This document shows, piece after piece, positions 32,644 through 44,452 of a stretch of 64,000 nucleotides of DNA; position 1 is the first letter of the stretch; the number at the start of each line of letters is the position of its first letter. The translations under genes were made by a program, and so were the position numbers. The notes under the pieces are model-generated. The model was not told the origin of the DNA, searched no databases, and was given only the letters and a program-made list of their open reading frames with translations. Location of the stretch: the NCBI GenBank assembly GCA_963576725.1, contig OY755242.1, positions 1,936,404 to 2,000,403 of the forward strand. The letters are read 5' to 3'. Origin of the DNA: Azorinus chamasolen (lineage: Eukaryota; Mollusca; Bivalvia; Cardiida; Solecurtidae).

Positions 32644-33203
32644 AATAATTTGCATGTACAAAACTGAGTATATTTAATGCGTACAGAATATTTAAAACAA
32701 ATGAAATTTAAGGTAGAGATATCAATAAGAATACAATTATTAAAAATCTTCATGTGTGAAAGGATTAAGCAAATAAACAGTCTGCTCAGTAAATGCATAT
32801 TGGTGTATAGTAAATGTACATATTCAAATATAAAATCGTCGTTTCTCCTCCAAACCTTTTGTTGTGACCACTCTTTAGAATAGTCTCTTCAAGATGATTC
32901 TAATGACTATTCACAACATAGGGTTTGGAGGAGAAACAAAAGAGCTATTCTTGCAAATATTTCAATTTACAAATCTGATCCCGACGTGGCAAATTGTGAT
33001 AAACTATGCAATCAGTTTGGATTGGATGCCAAGAAATTCAGCAATTCCTCCGGTTTCAAAATGTTTGAAACTGTGACTGTATTCTTGCAGGTAAAATATA
33101 CTTGGAATAGGTGTAGCTGATGACACTTATTGCAGAAGATAATTACTTACAAAGAGACAAAAATATGAATGTTACCTACGGTTAGCCTCCTACTAACCCG
33201 TAT

Positions 33204-33360
33204 AAAACTAGAACTATCACTAAAGGTGACAGAATACCCCCGTTCATCTGCCTTGATCGCAAATCAGACAAGGTTGTGCCATGGACAGACAGAGAGACAG
33301 ACCAACTAACACACTGACTCCTATATACTCCCTCTCAAACTTCAATTACGGGGTTATAAT
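33204..33360 (+). mobile_element. Family J, minimal copy
   Basis: Start actagaactatcactaaagg with the stem atcact/ggtgac (one mismatch) and the 5' motif aatacccccg. A short gacagacagagagacagacc tract follows, then a 3' stem-loop region ending cggggttataa, complementary to the 5' motif. It contains no full core. Confidence 0.5.
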
Positions 33361-33388
33361 TATGCAGTAACATTTCTTGTTAACACTT

Positions 33389-33555
33389 ATTAATCCTTTA
33401 AATGCCGGATTTTTATAATGGAGTGGTTCATCATTGTTTAACAGCAGAGTCCATACAGTAAGAAAGGGTATACTATGCAAGAAATGTTTGAATGACAAAC
33501 AGTGCAGACCCTGATTAGAGGGCTCCTCAAACGTGTCCCACATTCAAAGGGTTAA
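33389..33555. mobile_element. MITE type P1, short copy
   Basis: Left ttaatcctttaaatgccgga. The arm aaacagtgcagaccctgatt has a reduced partner. The right end is attcaaagggttaa. A second isolated P1-type palindrome (tgagcagaccgagatcagat / gtctgatctgggtctgctct) follows at about 33630-33690. Confidence 0.5.
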
Positions 33556-33932
33556 CTTTTAACGTGGTATATGAGCTGTTTGGCCATGGCAGAAACTGTA
33601 GAATCAGACCCATATGATTCTATAAGAATCTGAGCAGACCGAGATCAGATGGTTCCTACAGAAGCTGTCTGATCTGGGTCTGCTCTGTTCACAAAGGTGT
33701 CAAAAGGCCTATCTAAGTGTTAAACTTTAGCATGGGGGCAAGTAATATTCTCTCTTTCTTCTCAAAAACAGTATCAATCAATATGTTGATTTTAAACTTA
33801 AGTATTACAAGTGATATTGAACCTTGTGGGACTTTCCTTTTGTTTATAAAAGACACACAAGTTGAAAAATAGACCCACACGTAAGGGAAGACCAAAAGAT
33901 CTTTTGTTCTCATAGTCCCATAATGTATCACT

Positions 33933-34006
33933 CATGAGAGCGGGCAGACAGATGGACAAGCGCCATACCATAATACTTCAAAGTTACCTTCGGGCGTATA
34001 AAAAGG
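33933..34006 (+). mobile_element. Isolated family C-type 3' end
   Basis: gagcgggcagacagatggac, caagcgccataccataatac and ccttcgggcgtataaaaa match the end of the 37035 element. No family C 5' end precedes it. Confidence 0.5.
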
Positions 34007-34041
34007 TCACCTGAGGTGATAACACTAGAATGTCAACGCAC

Positions 34042-34146
34042 CTTTTTGACCTCTTCTACTTGACCAGTTACCACCTGACGTCTAAGATCCTTCAGGATCT
34101 TCCTGTTGCCTGATGATATCTGAGACTTGTCTGCACTACCACCTCT
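34042..34146 (-). CDS. Internal exon of the Mieap-like gene
   Basis: On the minus strand, an acceptor (ttttacattttag) and a donor (AAG then GTGCGT) bound 105 bp, exactly 35 codons in phase 0. The peptide starts RGGSADKSQISSGNRKILKD and ends in VEEVKK. It is charged and helical and joins smoothly to QFLSHMHKQ of the last exon. It is assigned to the Mieap-like gene by strand, phase and sequence character. It carries no catalytic or binding motif of its own. The intron to the last exon is about 6.4 kb and holds MITEs, J/H arrays and the SINE. Confidence 0.6.
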
Positions 34147-34368
34147 CTAAAATGTAAAACAAATATAACTTGTCTTGATGAATACTCATAAAACAAATAA
34201 ATATTAAATATATTAAATATTGTACTGAAAATATATCATTGAGAAGTCAAATATCATAGTAAACAGCAGAGAATCAAACAAGGACTCCAAACAGTTTGTC
34301 AGGTTGAATAAAGTACCCTAAATTACCATTAGTGTTAGGACACCCAATCTATCCTCCCCATGCATATA

Positions 34369-35412
34369 CTGTAAAACAGGTTATATTCGCGTCATGATTA
34401 TTTCGCGTAAATGTGATTTTGTATTAATTCGCGTCATGATGATTTCGCTACGGCGTCCATCTCGCTAAATTAACTTAACGGAAATAGACTCGTATAAAAC
34501 TCTACCGAACGCTGTAAAAAGGGCAAAGAATAAATTTCTGCCGAATGTATGTAACTGCCGTCGGCAATTTAGGGGTTATCAATCGATAATTTATAGCATG
34601 CGTTAAGGCCTGTATTTACCAGTTTCAATTTTGTATTTGTTTTGAGAACTTTACCCAAAACTCGGATGTATGGCACAGCATGACACACCGGTCTACTGAT
34701 GAAATGGTAGAAATGTAAGCTACAAAGTTACTACTCATTTATTACTTCGGGTCTTATTTGGATCAAAACTGTCTGCAAAAGAAATGGTTATCACGATTTG
34801 TCTATTATGAGGCTAAAGGTTAAATCAGTGCCCCTATTGATACTTGGACGGTAAACGTGTGAAAACAAATTGACAAGTTTGTGTATGTATACGTGTTGAT
34901 CTGTTAAACGCTGCTTGGCATAAGCCGGTATTCAATAGTCAAAATGAGTGAACTGGTTTTCACAAACACATAGAGTCAAACCTGTTTCAAAATTCTGAAA
35001 TTGTACAAAAACAACCAGATGTTATCTACGACAATTTACCACTTGCCGTACATGTATACATGTATGTATATAAGAGTTACTTCCCTTTTCACGGAGATCA
35101 ATGCAGAAGAGAAACATTCTTCCATTTTTCGGTCTGTATTTTTTTATTTAAACCCTTTTTTGTTTACTAAACAAATATATGGAAGCAATACACTTCATCT
35201 AACATTTGTGTTGAACGAAGAATGTTATTAATGCAGAAAACACATGGACGACGACGTGATAAATCTGACCATATTCCGGATATACCGATTTCGGACATTA
35301 CTCCTTTCTATACTTGTTACTGATTTATTAGCGAAAATATTGAATTCGCGGGGCAACGCATTCGCGAATTAGCGCGAAATATATATTGTCGCTAATAAAA
35401 CCTGTTTTACAG
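34369..35412. mobile_element. TA-flanked TIR transposon (CTGTAAAACAGGTT)
   Basis: The left end ctgtaaaacaggttatattc matches the reverse complement of the right end (gctaataaaacctgttttac + ag) at about 20 of 22 positions, and TA lies on both sides. Subterminal regions are rich in attcgcg and tttcgc words (attcgcgtcatgatgatttc at the left, cattcgcgaattagcgcgaa at the right). It is 1044 bp and non-coding. It lies in the Mieap-like intron. Confidence 0.75.
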
Positions 35413-36520
35413 TATAAAGCTGAACAGGTCATTCTGACACCATTATCGTAACTTTAACTCAGATTGACATAATAAGTAGCAAACAGTTAGCACCATGATC
35501 AAACTGCTCCTTTAAGTATGTAAGGCAACTGAGAGTGCAGGAATAAATAAATGTCAGCCACATGACCAAATCACATGACAACAATAAGAATGAAGGCATT
35601 ACTCAATGAATGAAGAATTGTGCATCAGATGAACTGAAGTAAGCGATAAGGCAATGGCCGGGTTAGATACATTCACCAGAAATGAGAAATATCTGCTTAA
35701 ATGGGACGTGATTTACCATTAACTGTCAGTCAATGTTACGGCTTACAATTGACTGTGCCTTACAGCCTATTCACACTCTAGCATATGAAAGGAAATATGA
35801 ACTGGGTATGGAAGTTTTCGAAAAACTGGTCGTATGCACAACTTATGAGTGTATGAACCCAAAGATGCTCCAAGATCGGGTTGGACTGATACAGTGCAGA
35901 TCCATTACCATATATCATAGAAGTTAGGGTCCAGTGAATAAAATCCGCAATGTAATCAAATCGCAATATATTTAGCTTAATTCTGAGCTCAATCAAATTC
36001 AATGTATATTTTCCATTGTCACTCAATTGTTATCCATTTCATGCCATAAACATGGTTTCATTACTGTATACCTTGTTATTTCTTGTGGAAACAAGTCCTT
36101 ATAATTATGCACTGTCACACCTAGCATCAGTGTAATTGTGTGTATTAATGTGTCGGCCTGGTGAGATTTGCTTCCGGGTCATTGTAGCCTCGCAAATAGT
36201 TCCTTGAAAAAATCAGTATGCTATATTTGGGATGTCTGCTTATGCCTGTGAGGTGTTTGACCAGTCTTTGTTGTTGAAAATTAATTATTTGTGATAATTT
36301 TAAGACACTGACAGTGTATATTTCTTTACATTTAAGGATTTTATCCCCATTCAGATGAATGTTAAAGAGGCCATGTTGTTTTGGTAGTGTATTTTTGGAC
36401 AGTGTTTTTAATCAGCGGAGGACAGTGAAAATCTAGACGGTGATTGTATATTCAAAAGTTTAAACAAGAAATGTCGACACAACATCAAACAGAGTTTTCC
36501 TTCACTATTAACTAATTATT
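35413..36520. other. No gene seen
   Basis: Frames at 35733-35927 (+) and 35778-36026 (-) overlap each other and have no domain or splice support. Confidence 0.35.
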
Positions 36521-36566
36521 TCTAAGTTCAAAGGGGCATAACTCCCAGAAAAATTACAGAAGGAAC

Positions 36567-39307
36567 AAGAGTACCGCATACGGTACATAATACGCCCACT
36601 TGCAAACTTTCTCTGATTCAACATGCCTTATAAGTGTTGACATTTTCTAATCAGTGCTTCAGCTCTTGATTTCCATATTAAGGTGATACTATTTTTAAAA
36701 AAAAATGAAGTGAATATCTTATTAAATAAAAAAGTTACAGCTAATCCTCATTTTTTGCAGATTTTTGTAAAGTGCAACGGCCATAACTCTGTAAAGACAA
36801 ACTGAATGAACCTCAAAATAAACTCAGCTTCAAATTTTGTTGCTTAAAACATTTGTGTTACGTTTCATTTATATCATTTTAATAGTTTTCCCAAAAAACA
36901 ACAGACAAACTAAAAGTTGACCGACAAACAAAGCAACAAACACACAAAGTTCAAGGACCATAACTTTAGAATAAAATGACATATCAAAACCCCACAATAT
37001 ATGTGAAAATTCACATTAAGGTTTAACCATATAAAAACAAGAGCACCGCAAGACGGGGCAATATACGCCCGAAGGCTGTTCTATAAAATTATGTTTAAAA
37101 ATAAAGGAGGAGTTAGTTGCACAAGAAATTGCTACCCGAAACTATCAAAGGGCAATAACTCCAGAATGAAAAATGATATGAGAGTTATCTCACTGATATG
37201 CACAACTACACATCAGTATCTATCATTCCTGAAAGTTTGAAGAAATTATGTTGAAAAATAAAGGAGGAGTTAGTTGCACAAGAAATTGCTACCCGAAACT
37301 ATCAAAGGGCAATAACTCCAGAATGAAAAATGATATGAGAGTTATCTCACTGATATGCACAACTACACATCAGTATCTATCATTCCTGAAAGTTTGAAGA
37401 AATTATGTTGAAAATAAAGGAGGAGTTAGTTGCACAAGAAATTGCTACCCGAAACTATCAAAGGGCAATAACTCCAGAATGAAAAATGATATGAGAGTTA
37501 TCTCACTGATATGCACAACTACACATCAGTATCTATCATTCCTGAAAGTTTGAAGAAATTATGTTGAAAAATAAAGGAGGAGTTAGTTGCACAAGAAATT
37601 GCTACCCGAAACTATCAAAGGGCAATAACTCCAGAATGAAAAATGATATGAGAGTTATCTCACTGATATGCACAACTACACATCAGTATCTATCATTCCT
37701 GAAAGTTTGAAGAAATTATGTTGAAAAATAAAGGAGGAGTTAGTTGCACAAGAAATTGCTAACGGACGGACGGACGGACGGACAGACAGACGGACGGACG
37801 ACATGCGCCATACCATAATACGTCCCTTCGGGCGTATAAAAATTGAAGTAAATACCATTTCAAATGAAAAAGTTATAGCCATCCTCATATTTGCATAGAT
37901 GTGCATTATTTTTTTAAGTGCAAGGGCCATAACTCTGAAACAACAAATCAAATGATCCTCAGAATCGACTTAGCTTCAGGTCTTGATGCATTAAACATGT
38001 GTATGAAATTTCATTAATATCTGTCAAACAGTTTTCCCAGAAAACAGAGGACAAACTATATGCATATATTTGCATTATTTTTTAAGTAAAAGGGCCATAA
38101 CTCCGAAACGACAAATCAAATAAACCTTAAAATCGACTCAGCATCAGATCTTGATGCATTAAACATTTGTGTGAAGTTTCATTAATATCTCTCAAATAGT
38201 TTTCCCAGAAAACAGCGGACAAACTATTTGCATGTATTTGCATTATTTTTTAAGGACAAGGGCCATAACTCTGAAAAGAAAAATCAAATGATCCTCAGAA
38301 TCAATTCAGTTTCAGATCTTGATGAATTAAACATTTTTGTGAAGTTTCATTAATATCTCTCAAATAGTTTTCCCAGAAAACAGCGGACAAACTATTTGCA
38401 TGTATTTGCATTATCTTTTAAGGACAAGGGCCTGAAAAGAAAAATCAAATGATCCTCAGAATCAATTCAGTTTCAGATCTTGATGCATTAAACATTTGTG
38501 TGAAGTTTCATTAATATCTCTCAAATAGTTTTCTCAGAAAACGGCAGACAAACTATTTGCATTATTTTTTAAATACAAGGGCCATAACTCAGAAACAACA
38601 AATCAAATGAACCTTAGAATTGACTCAGCTTCAGATCTGGATGCATTAAACATTTGAGTGAAGTTTCATTAATATCTCTCAAATAGTTTTTCCAGAAAAC
38701 AGCGGACAAGCTATTTGCATATTTTTTAAGGACAAGGGCCATAACTCTGAAATGAAAATTCAAATGAACCTCAGAATCGACTCAGCTTCTGATCTGGATG
38801 CATTAAACATTTGTCTTAAGTTTCATTAATATCTGTCAAATAGTTTTCCCAGAAAACAGCGGACAAACTATTTGCATGTATTTGCACTATTTTTTAAGTA
38901 AAAGGGCCATAACTCCGAAACGACAAATCAAATGAACCTCAGAATCAACTCAGCTTCAGATCTTGATGCATTAAACATTTGTGTGAAGTTTCATTTATAT
39001 CTCTTAAATAGTTTTCCCAGAAAACAGCGGACAAACTATTTGCATATTTTTAGGACAAGGGCCATAACTCTGAAATGAAAAATCAAATGAACCTCAGAGT
39101 CAACTCAGCTTCAGATCTTGATGCATTAAACATTTGTGTGAAGTTTCATTAATATCTGTCAAATAGTTTTCCCAGAAAACAGCGGAAAAACAAAATGTTG
39201 ACGGATGAACGAACGAACGTATGGACGAACGAACGAACGAACGAACGGACGGACGGATGGACAGGGCCACGACAATATACAACCACCTTTATTAGGTTGG
39301 CGTATAA
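36567..39307 (+). mobile_element. Family B pearl/HINE-like element, copy 2, carrying a family C insertion
   Basis: The start (acaagagtaccgcatacggt) and 5' motif aatacgcccac are as at 19090. Cores continue after the insertion at 37842 (attgaagtaaataccatttc). The tail has an expanded (GAAC/GGAC)n tract at 39205-39262. The 3' stem-loop accacctttattaggttggg leads to cgtataaaa. The left flank (tctaagttcaaaggggcata + actcccag) recurs before the family D start at 39428. Confidence 0.75.
37035..37841 (+). mobile_element. Family C pearl/HINE-like element with four near-identical 157-bp cores
   Basis: Start caagagcaccgcaagacggg; 5' motif atacgcccgaagg; units begin at about 37094, 37251, 37408, 37564 and 37721 (spacing 157, 157, 156, 157) and are virtually identical. 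A (GGAC)n/(AGAC)n tract follows, then cataccataatacgtccctt and the 3' arm ccttcgggcgtat + aaaa. The 13-bp 5' motif and 3' arm are perfect complements. Confidence 0.85.
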
Positions 39308-39427
39308 AAACATATTGTGTCCTTGCTACATGCAAGGCTTTATTAAAATCTGTTGAGGAGTTTCAGAGCAAAAGTCATAGTGATTTCTAAGTTCAAAGGG
39401 GCATAACTCCCAGAAAAACTGCACAAG

Positions 39428-41490
39428 GAACAAGATCTGTTTGTGAAACACTTTGCCCCCAATATGACCTTGGACCCTGAAGGATAACCTGGACTATGCC
39501 ATGTCAACCCCCCACCCCCAAACAGTGCAGCTTTATGAGATACACATGCATACCAAATATCAAGTCTGTATCTCAACTGGTTCAAAAGTTATGGCCAATG
39601 TTAAAGTCGGTGATTTGACCTATATATTTGATCTCTGACCTTGAAGGATGACATTGACCTTGACATGTCACCCATCAAAATGAACAAATTTACAAGGGGC
39701 AATAACGCCAATATAAGTGAAGCCAGAGTTATGGACCTTGGGCATGACACTTTTTCTCATCACGACCTTTCCATGTATGGAGTTTCAATCCAATGGCATA
39801 AGCCATAGGAGTTACTGTCTGGACAAAAAAGTGTGACTTTTTTACAAGGGGCAATAACTCCAATATTGGTGAAGCCAGAGTAATGGACCTTTGGCAAGAC
39901 ACTTCCTCTTATCATGCTCTTTATAAGTATGAAGTTTCAATCCAATGGCATGAGCCATAAAGGAGTTATTGCCTAGACAAAAAAGTGTGACAAAATATAA
40001 GTGGCAATAACTGCAATATTAGTGAATCCAGAGTTATGGACCTTGTGCACGATACTTCCTCTTATCAAGATCCTTCCATGTATGGAGTTTCAATCCAATG
40101 GCATGAGCGACAAACAAAATGTAAAAAAAATACAAGCGGCAATTACTCAAATACTAGTGAATCCAGAGCTATGGACCTTGTGCATCACACTTCCTCTTAT
40201 CATTATCTTTCCATATATACGAAGTTTCAATTCAATGGCATGAGTCATATAAGAGTTGGCGTCTGGACAATAAATCGTTAAAAAATTACAAGGGGCAATA
40301 ACTTGAATACTAGTGAAGCAAGAGTTATGGACCTTGGGCATGACAATTCCTCTTATTACGATCTTTCCATATATGAAGTTTCAATCCAATGGCATGAGCC
40401 ATATAAGAGATATCGTCCGGACAATAAAATGGTAAAAACAAGATGTGTTTGTGAAACACTATGCCCCACTCGATATGATATTTGACCATGTAGGATGACC
40501 TTGATCTTGACATGTCACCCCTCAAATTGTGCAGCTTCATGGGGTACACATGCATACCAAATATCAAGTCTGTATCTCTACTGGTTCAAAAGTTATGGCC
40601 AATGTTAAAGTTTGTGACCTTTGACCCTGAACGATGACCTTGACATGTCACCCCAAACTGTGCAGCTTCATGAGATACACATGTATACCAAATGTCAAGT
40701 CTTGTATCTCTACTGGTTCAAAAGTTATGGCCAATGTTAAAGTCGGTGACTTTTGATCCTGAAAGATGACCTTGACATGTCACCCCCAAACTGTGCAGCT
40801 TCATGAGATACACATGTATACCAAATGTCAAGTCTTGTATCTCTACTGGTTCAAAAGTTATGGCCAATGTTAAAGTTGGTGACCTTTGACCCTGAAAGAT
40901 GACCTTGACATGTCACCCCCAAACTGTGCAGCTTCATGAGATACACATGCATACCAAATGTCAAGTCGGTATCTACAGGTTCAAAAGTTATGGCCAATGT
41001 TAAACTTGGTGACCTTTGACCCTAAAAGATGACCTTTACCTTGACATGTCACCCTCAAAATGTGCAGCTTCATGAGATACACAAGCACACCAAATATCAA
41101 GTCTCTATCTGTACTGGTTCAAAAGTTATGGCCAATGTTAAAGTCTGAGATTTGACCCATACTCGTATGTTTGACCTCTGACCTTTAAGGATGATCTTGA
41201 CCTTGACATGTCGCCCCTCAAAATGTGTGGCTTTATGAGATACATTTGCATGCCAATTATCAAGTCTATATCTGTACTGGCTCAAAAGTTATGACCAATG
41301 TTAAAGTTGCTGACAAACAGACAGGGCAAAAACAATATGCCCCCCCCCCCCCCCGATCTGATGGGGGGGGGGGCATAAAAATTAAAAGGGGCAATAACTC
41401 CAATACTAGTGAAGCCAGAGCTATGGATCTTGTGCATGACATTTCCTCAGATCATGATCTTTCCATATATGAAGTTTCCATATATGAAAA
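39428..41490 (+). mobile_element. Family D/K element, outer copy
   Basis: Start caagatctgtttgtgaaaca with the 5' stem gtttgtgaaac and the motif ttgccccc. One D core is followed by K cores of about 140 bp (aaggggcaataactccaata, gccagagttatggaccttgg, gaagtttcaatccaatggca). It is interrupted at 40437 and resumes at about 41382 with another K core. Short frames in both strands of this array are shadows. Confidence 0.6.
40437..41381 (+). mobile_element. Family D element nested in a K array
   Basis: Start caagatgtgtttgtgaaaca (5' stem gtgttt gtg aaacac, perfect) with the motif tatgcccca. Cores are about 140 bp (gatgaccttgacatgtcacc, aaactgtgcagcttcatgag, ggttcaaaagttatggccaa). The 3' stem-loop has grown into a long poly(C) and poly(G) pair around gatctgat and ends gggcataaaaa. 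Confidence 0.75.
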
Positions 41491-41884
41491 AACTGTATTA
41501 GTGATTATTGTGAATTAAGAGACAAATTACAGGGATTTAACATTGACACGGTAAGCACTTTATCGTGCCCCGATACCCTTTTCCCTAGGCCCAATGAAAA
41601 TTCCAATCAAATTAGAAATTGACACTTGTAGCTCTGCAAACATAAATCCCCTGAAGCCTTTTAGATAAAAGACCCTTTACTCCCTCCAGCTGCAAAACTG
41701 ACGTCATATACGGAAAATGACATACCTGTGCTAGGTCAGATAAGTCTGCAACGCAGGTACAAAGACAAGTCAGTGATGACATTATTTCAAGCTGTAGACA
41801 CTTGTTAGCCTTGAGACACGAGGCAAGCTAGAACTGTATCAGGTGATATACACACTAGACAGTTGCAATGACAAAGTGACAGTT

Positions 41885-42436
41885 ATGCAACAGTACCATG
41901 AATTGTTTGAAGGTACTGAGGTTCTTCCGGGAACAGCGAAGTTGCACCTAAAATCGGATGCTAGACCTGTAGTAAACCCATCCAGATGAGTGCCTGAAGC
42001 ATTGAAAGTCTGACTAAAGGATGAGCTTCAGCGTATGAAAGACTGTGACATAAATACGAAAGTGGACGAACAGACAGACTTGGTGAACTCTCTTGTAGTA
42101 GAGAAACCCAGAACTGGTCAATTACGACTATGTCTGGATCCAAAAGCCTTTAATCAAACCATACGGCAACCATACTACCCAATGCCAATGCTTGAAGATG
42201 TGTCGTCACAGCTAAAATGTGCTAATTTTTTTTCAGTTTTCAGTATCCTAGACATTATGCATGCTTACTGGAGTATCAAACTAGATGAGGATTCCTCTTA
42301 TCTGACTACATTCAGAGCACCATTTGGTAGATATTGTTTCTTATGACTGCCATTTCGTATTTCTTCAAGTCAAGATATCTTTTAGAGGAAAGTAAATGAA
42401 ATCTTTGAAAGTTTAAGTGGAGTTTCTGTCATTGTC
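41885..42436 (+). pseudogene. Ty3/gypsy reverse transcriptase relic
   Basis: One frame reads through the N-terminal RT region: YHELFEGTEVLPGTAKLHLK, VVNPSR, LVNSLVVEKPRTGQLRLCLD, then YYPMPMLEDVSSQL and FSILDIMHAYWSIKLDEDSS (the motif A region, with the catalytic Asp in LDIM), and LTTFRAPFGRYCF. After a stop it continues as LPFRISSSQDIF and VNEIFESLSGVSVIV. In-frame stops break it four times (near 41987, 42011, 42344 and 42386). The YxDD box, RNase H, integrase and LTRs are absent. It is an old fragment with no active role. Confidence 0.85.
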
Positions 42437-42595
42437 TTATTTTGAGGTCATGTGACTTGTTTGTTAATCCATAAGTATGTGTTGACAAGTTTGAGAATCG
42501 AGTAACGTGAGTATCACAAGAACAATGGCATCAAAATTGTTTGTATTTAATGATTGCTTGTTTGATAAGCAAATAATTTGTTAGTATAATCAATA

Positions 42596-42720
42596 GAGAT
42601 AATAATTAAGTTCATTCAGTTTTCACATTTTTAAGCATTACCATGACATATATCATTGACCCAGATCAAAAGTTTAGATGATGATCATTTTCCTTGATTG
42701 GCTGAAGTGGTTTCTTGTTT
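42596..42720. repeat. Two-copy dispersed repeat, copy 1
   Basis: Shares aagcattaccatgacatata, 'gacccagatcaaaagtttag' and 'gatcattttccttgattg' with 62613-62715 in the same orientation. Confidence 0.55.
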
Positions 42721-43747
42721 GTTTGTTTTTTTAAAAGCATTTTTGCTTGCATAACATTTCTAAATTAAATCTTATTACTCCTACAAAAAACTTTTTTACA
42801 TCTTTGCCTCCTTGTTATTAGTCAAGATCTAGATCAGTACATCACATACATTTTTGGTCAAATGTGTTCATGTAGAATGCATAATTTAATTTGTTATGGG
42901 CAGATGTATTCAGTAATTTGTAATTGATTTTTGGTTTTGATCCATATCCATAGTTTGGGTCAAGATAATTTATATATTTAATGCCCAAAAGCTTTCAAAA
43001 AATCAAATCACACCTAAATATTTAATATTAACCAAAGCAACTATAACTTGATATTAAAAAGTCCTAAAATGCATGAATCTTGCCTGGTATGAAGATACTA
43101 TTGATCAATGACATGAAAAATATAAGCAGTAGACAAAATGGGAAAGGGTGTAAATTAGCAGTAGACTAAACGGGAACAATGTTGCCAAAACAGTAGACAA
43201 AATGGGAAGTAGGCGAAATGTAAAGTTACCGATATTTTATTCTTAATTGAATTATTCGGAATAATTTTAAGATTAATTCTTTCTTTGAAAACAGGGAGAT
43301 GTAATGTATTCTGCTTAAAATATGAAATAGACTATAGATACATTTACTACCCTAATCCTCTGTGATAGTACCCTGCCTTACCATTTGTGTTTAAGATGCC
43401 AGAGAGTCAGTACCATTAAAATAGTAGTAGAACTTGCATGCTTGTGTACTTACTTATTTGTCTCCTGGCAATACTCATTTGAGTTAATACTTATAATTAT
43501 TACTACTTCTACACCTACAGACATAAAACATAAGAATATTACACGCAATATAATGGCTTTCACAAAATAGCGGACCGCAAAGTAACGGATCTACCCTGTA
43601 TAGGTATCGAACATAATTTTGTACAGCTTATACTGGTATTTTTTTACTGTCGCACCATCTACTGCTTACTCCAAATGACAATACTTGCAGTAGAAATCAA
43701 CAAGTGAACCAAAAACAATATACCAGCCAAATAATAATATCACTGAC
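42721..43747. other. No gene seen
   Basis: A short echo (gcagtagacaaaatgggaa) repeats three times at about 43127-43209. No coding structure is supported. Confidence 0.4.
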
Positions 43748-43915
43748 CGTTCCCAGGTGGTACTTCCACCTTCCCCATATTGTTTGTTTCGTCTTTGTGC
43801 ATCTCTTTATGTTTTGATAGTTATACATGTACATTTGCTGTGTTTTCTTATGTTGCTGTTTGTTCTGTATGTGGTGTTTCCTGCATTACTCATATTTGTA
43901 CTTTTATATACCAAA
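43748..43915. repeat. Dispersed repeat family I, copy 3 (inverted)
   Basis: The reverse complement of the 2545-2720 segment (cgttcccaggtggtacttcc, tacatttgctgtgttttctt, tgtggtgtttcctgcattac). The plus-strand frame over it is Cys-rich but has no known domain. Confidence 0.55.
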
Positions 43916-43935
43916 GTCATCACAAATATGCCATA

Positions 43936-44366
43936 ACAAGAGCACCGCGAGACGGGCAAAATACGCCCAAAGGCTTGCTACCCGAAACTATCAAAGGGCA
44001 ATAACTCCAGAATGAAAAATGATATGAGAGTTATCTCACTGATATGCGCAACTACACATCAATCTATCATTCCTGAAAGTTTGACGAAATTATGTTGAAA
44101 AATAAAGGAGGAGTTAGTTGCATAAGAAATTGCTACCCGAAACTATCAAAGGGCAATAACTCCAGAATGAAAAATGATATGAGTTATCTCACTGATATGC
44201 ACAACTACACATCAGTATCTATCATTCCTGAAAGTTTGAAGAAATTATTTTGAAAAATAAAGGAGGAGTTAGTTGCACAAGAAATTGCTAACGGACAGAC
44301 GGACAGACGGACGGACGGACGGACGACATGCGCCATACCATAATACGTCCCTTCGGGCGTAAAAAA
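43936..44366 (+). mobile_element. Family C pearl/HINE-like element, copy 2
   Basis: Start caagagcaccgcgagacggg; 5' motif aatacgcccaaagg; two full 157-bp-type cores; (GGAC)n tract at 44292-44326; 3' arm ccttcgggcgtaaaaaa. The 5' and 3' motifs mismatch at one position. Confidence 0.75.
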
Positions 44367-44452
44367 ATGGACCATGATTATAGTATAGTAGGTATTCAAT
44401 ATACACTGGATACAGCTGGTGAAAATATATAGCAAAAGGGTTGAATACCTAC

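Noticed and set aside
35733..36026. An additional exon of the Mieap-like gene
   Set aside because: No phase-0 segment with acceptor and donor is found, and the peptides on the two strands are equally unconvincing.
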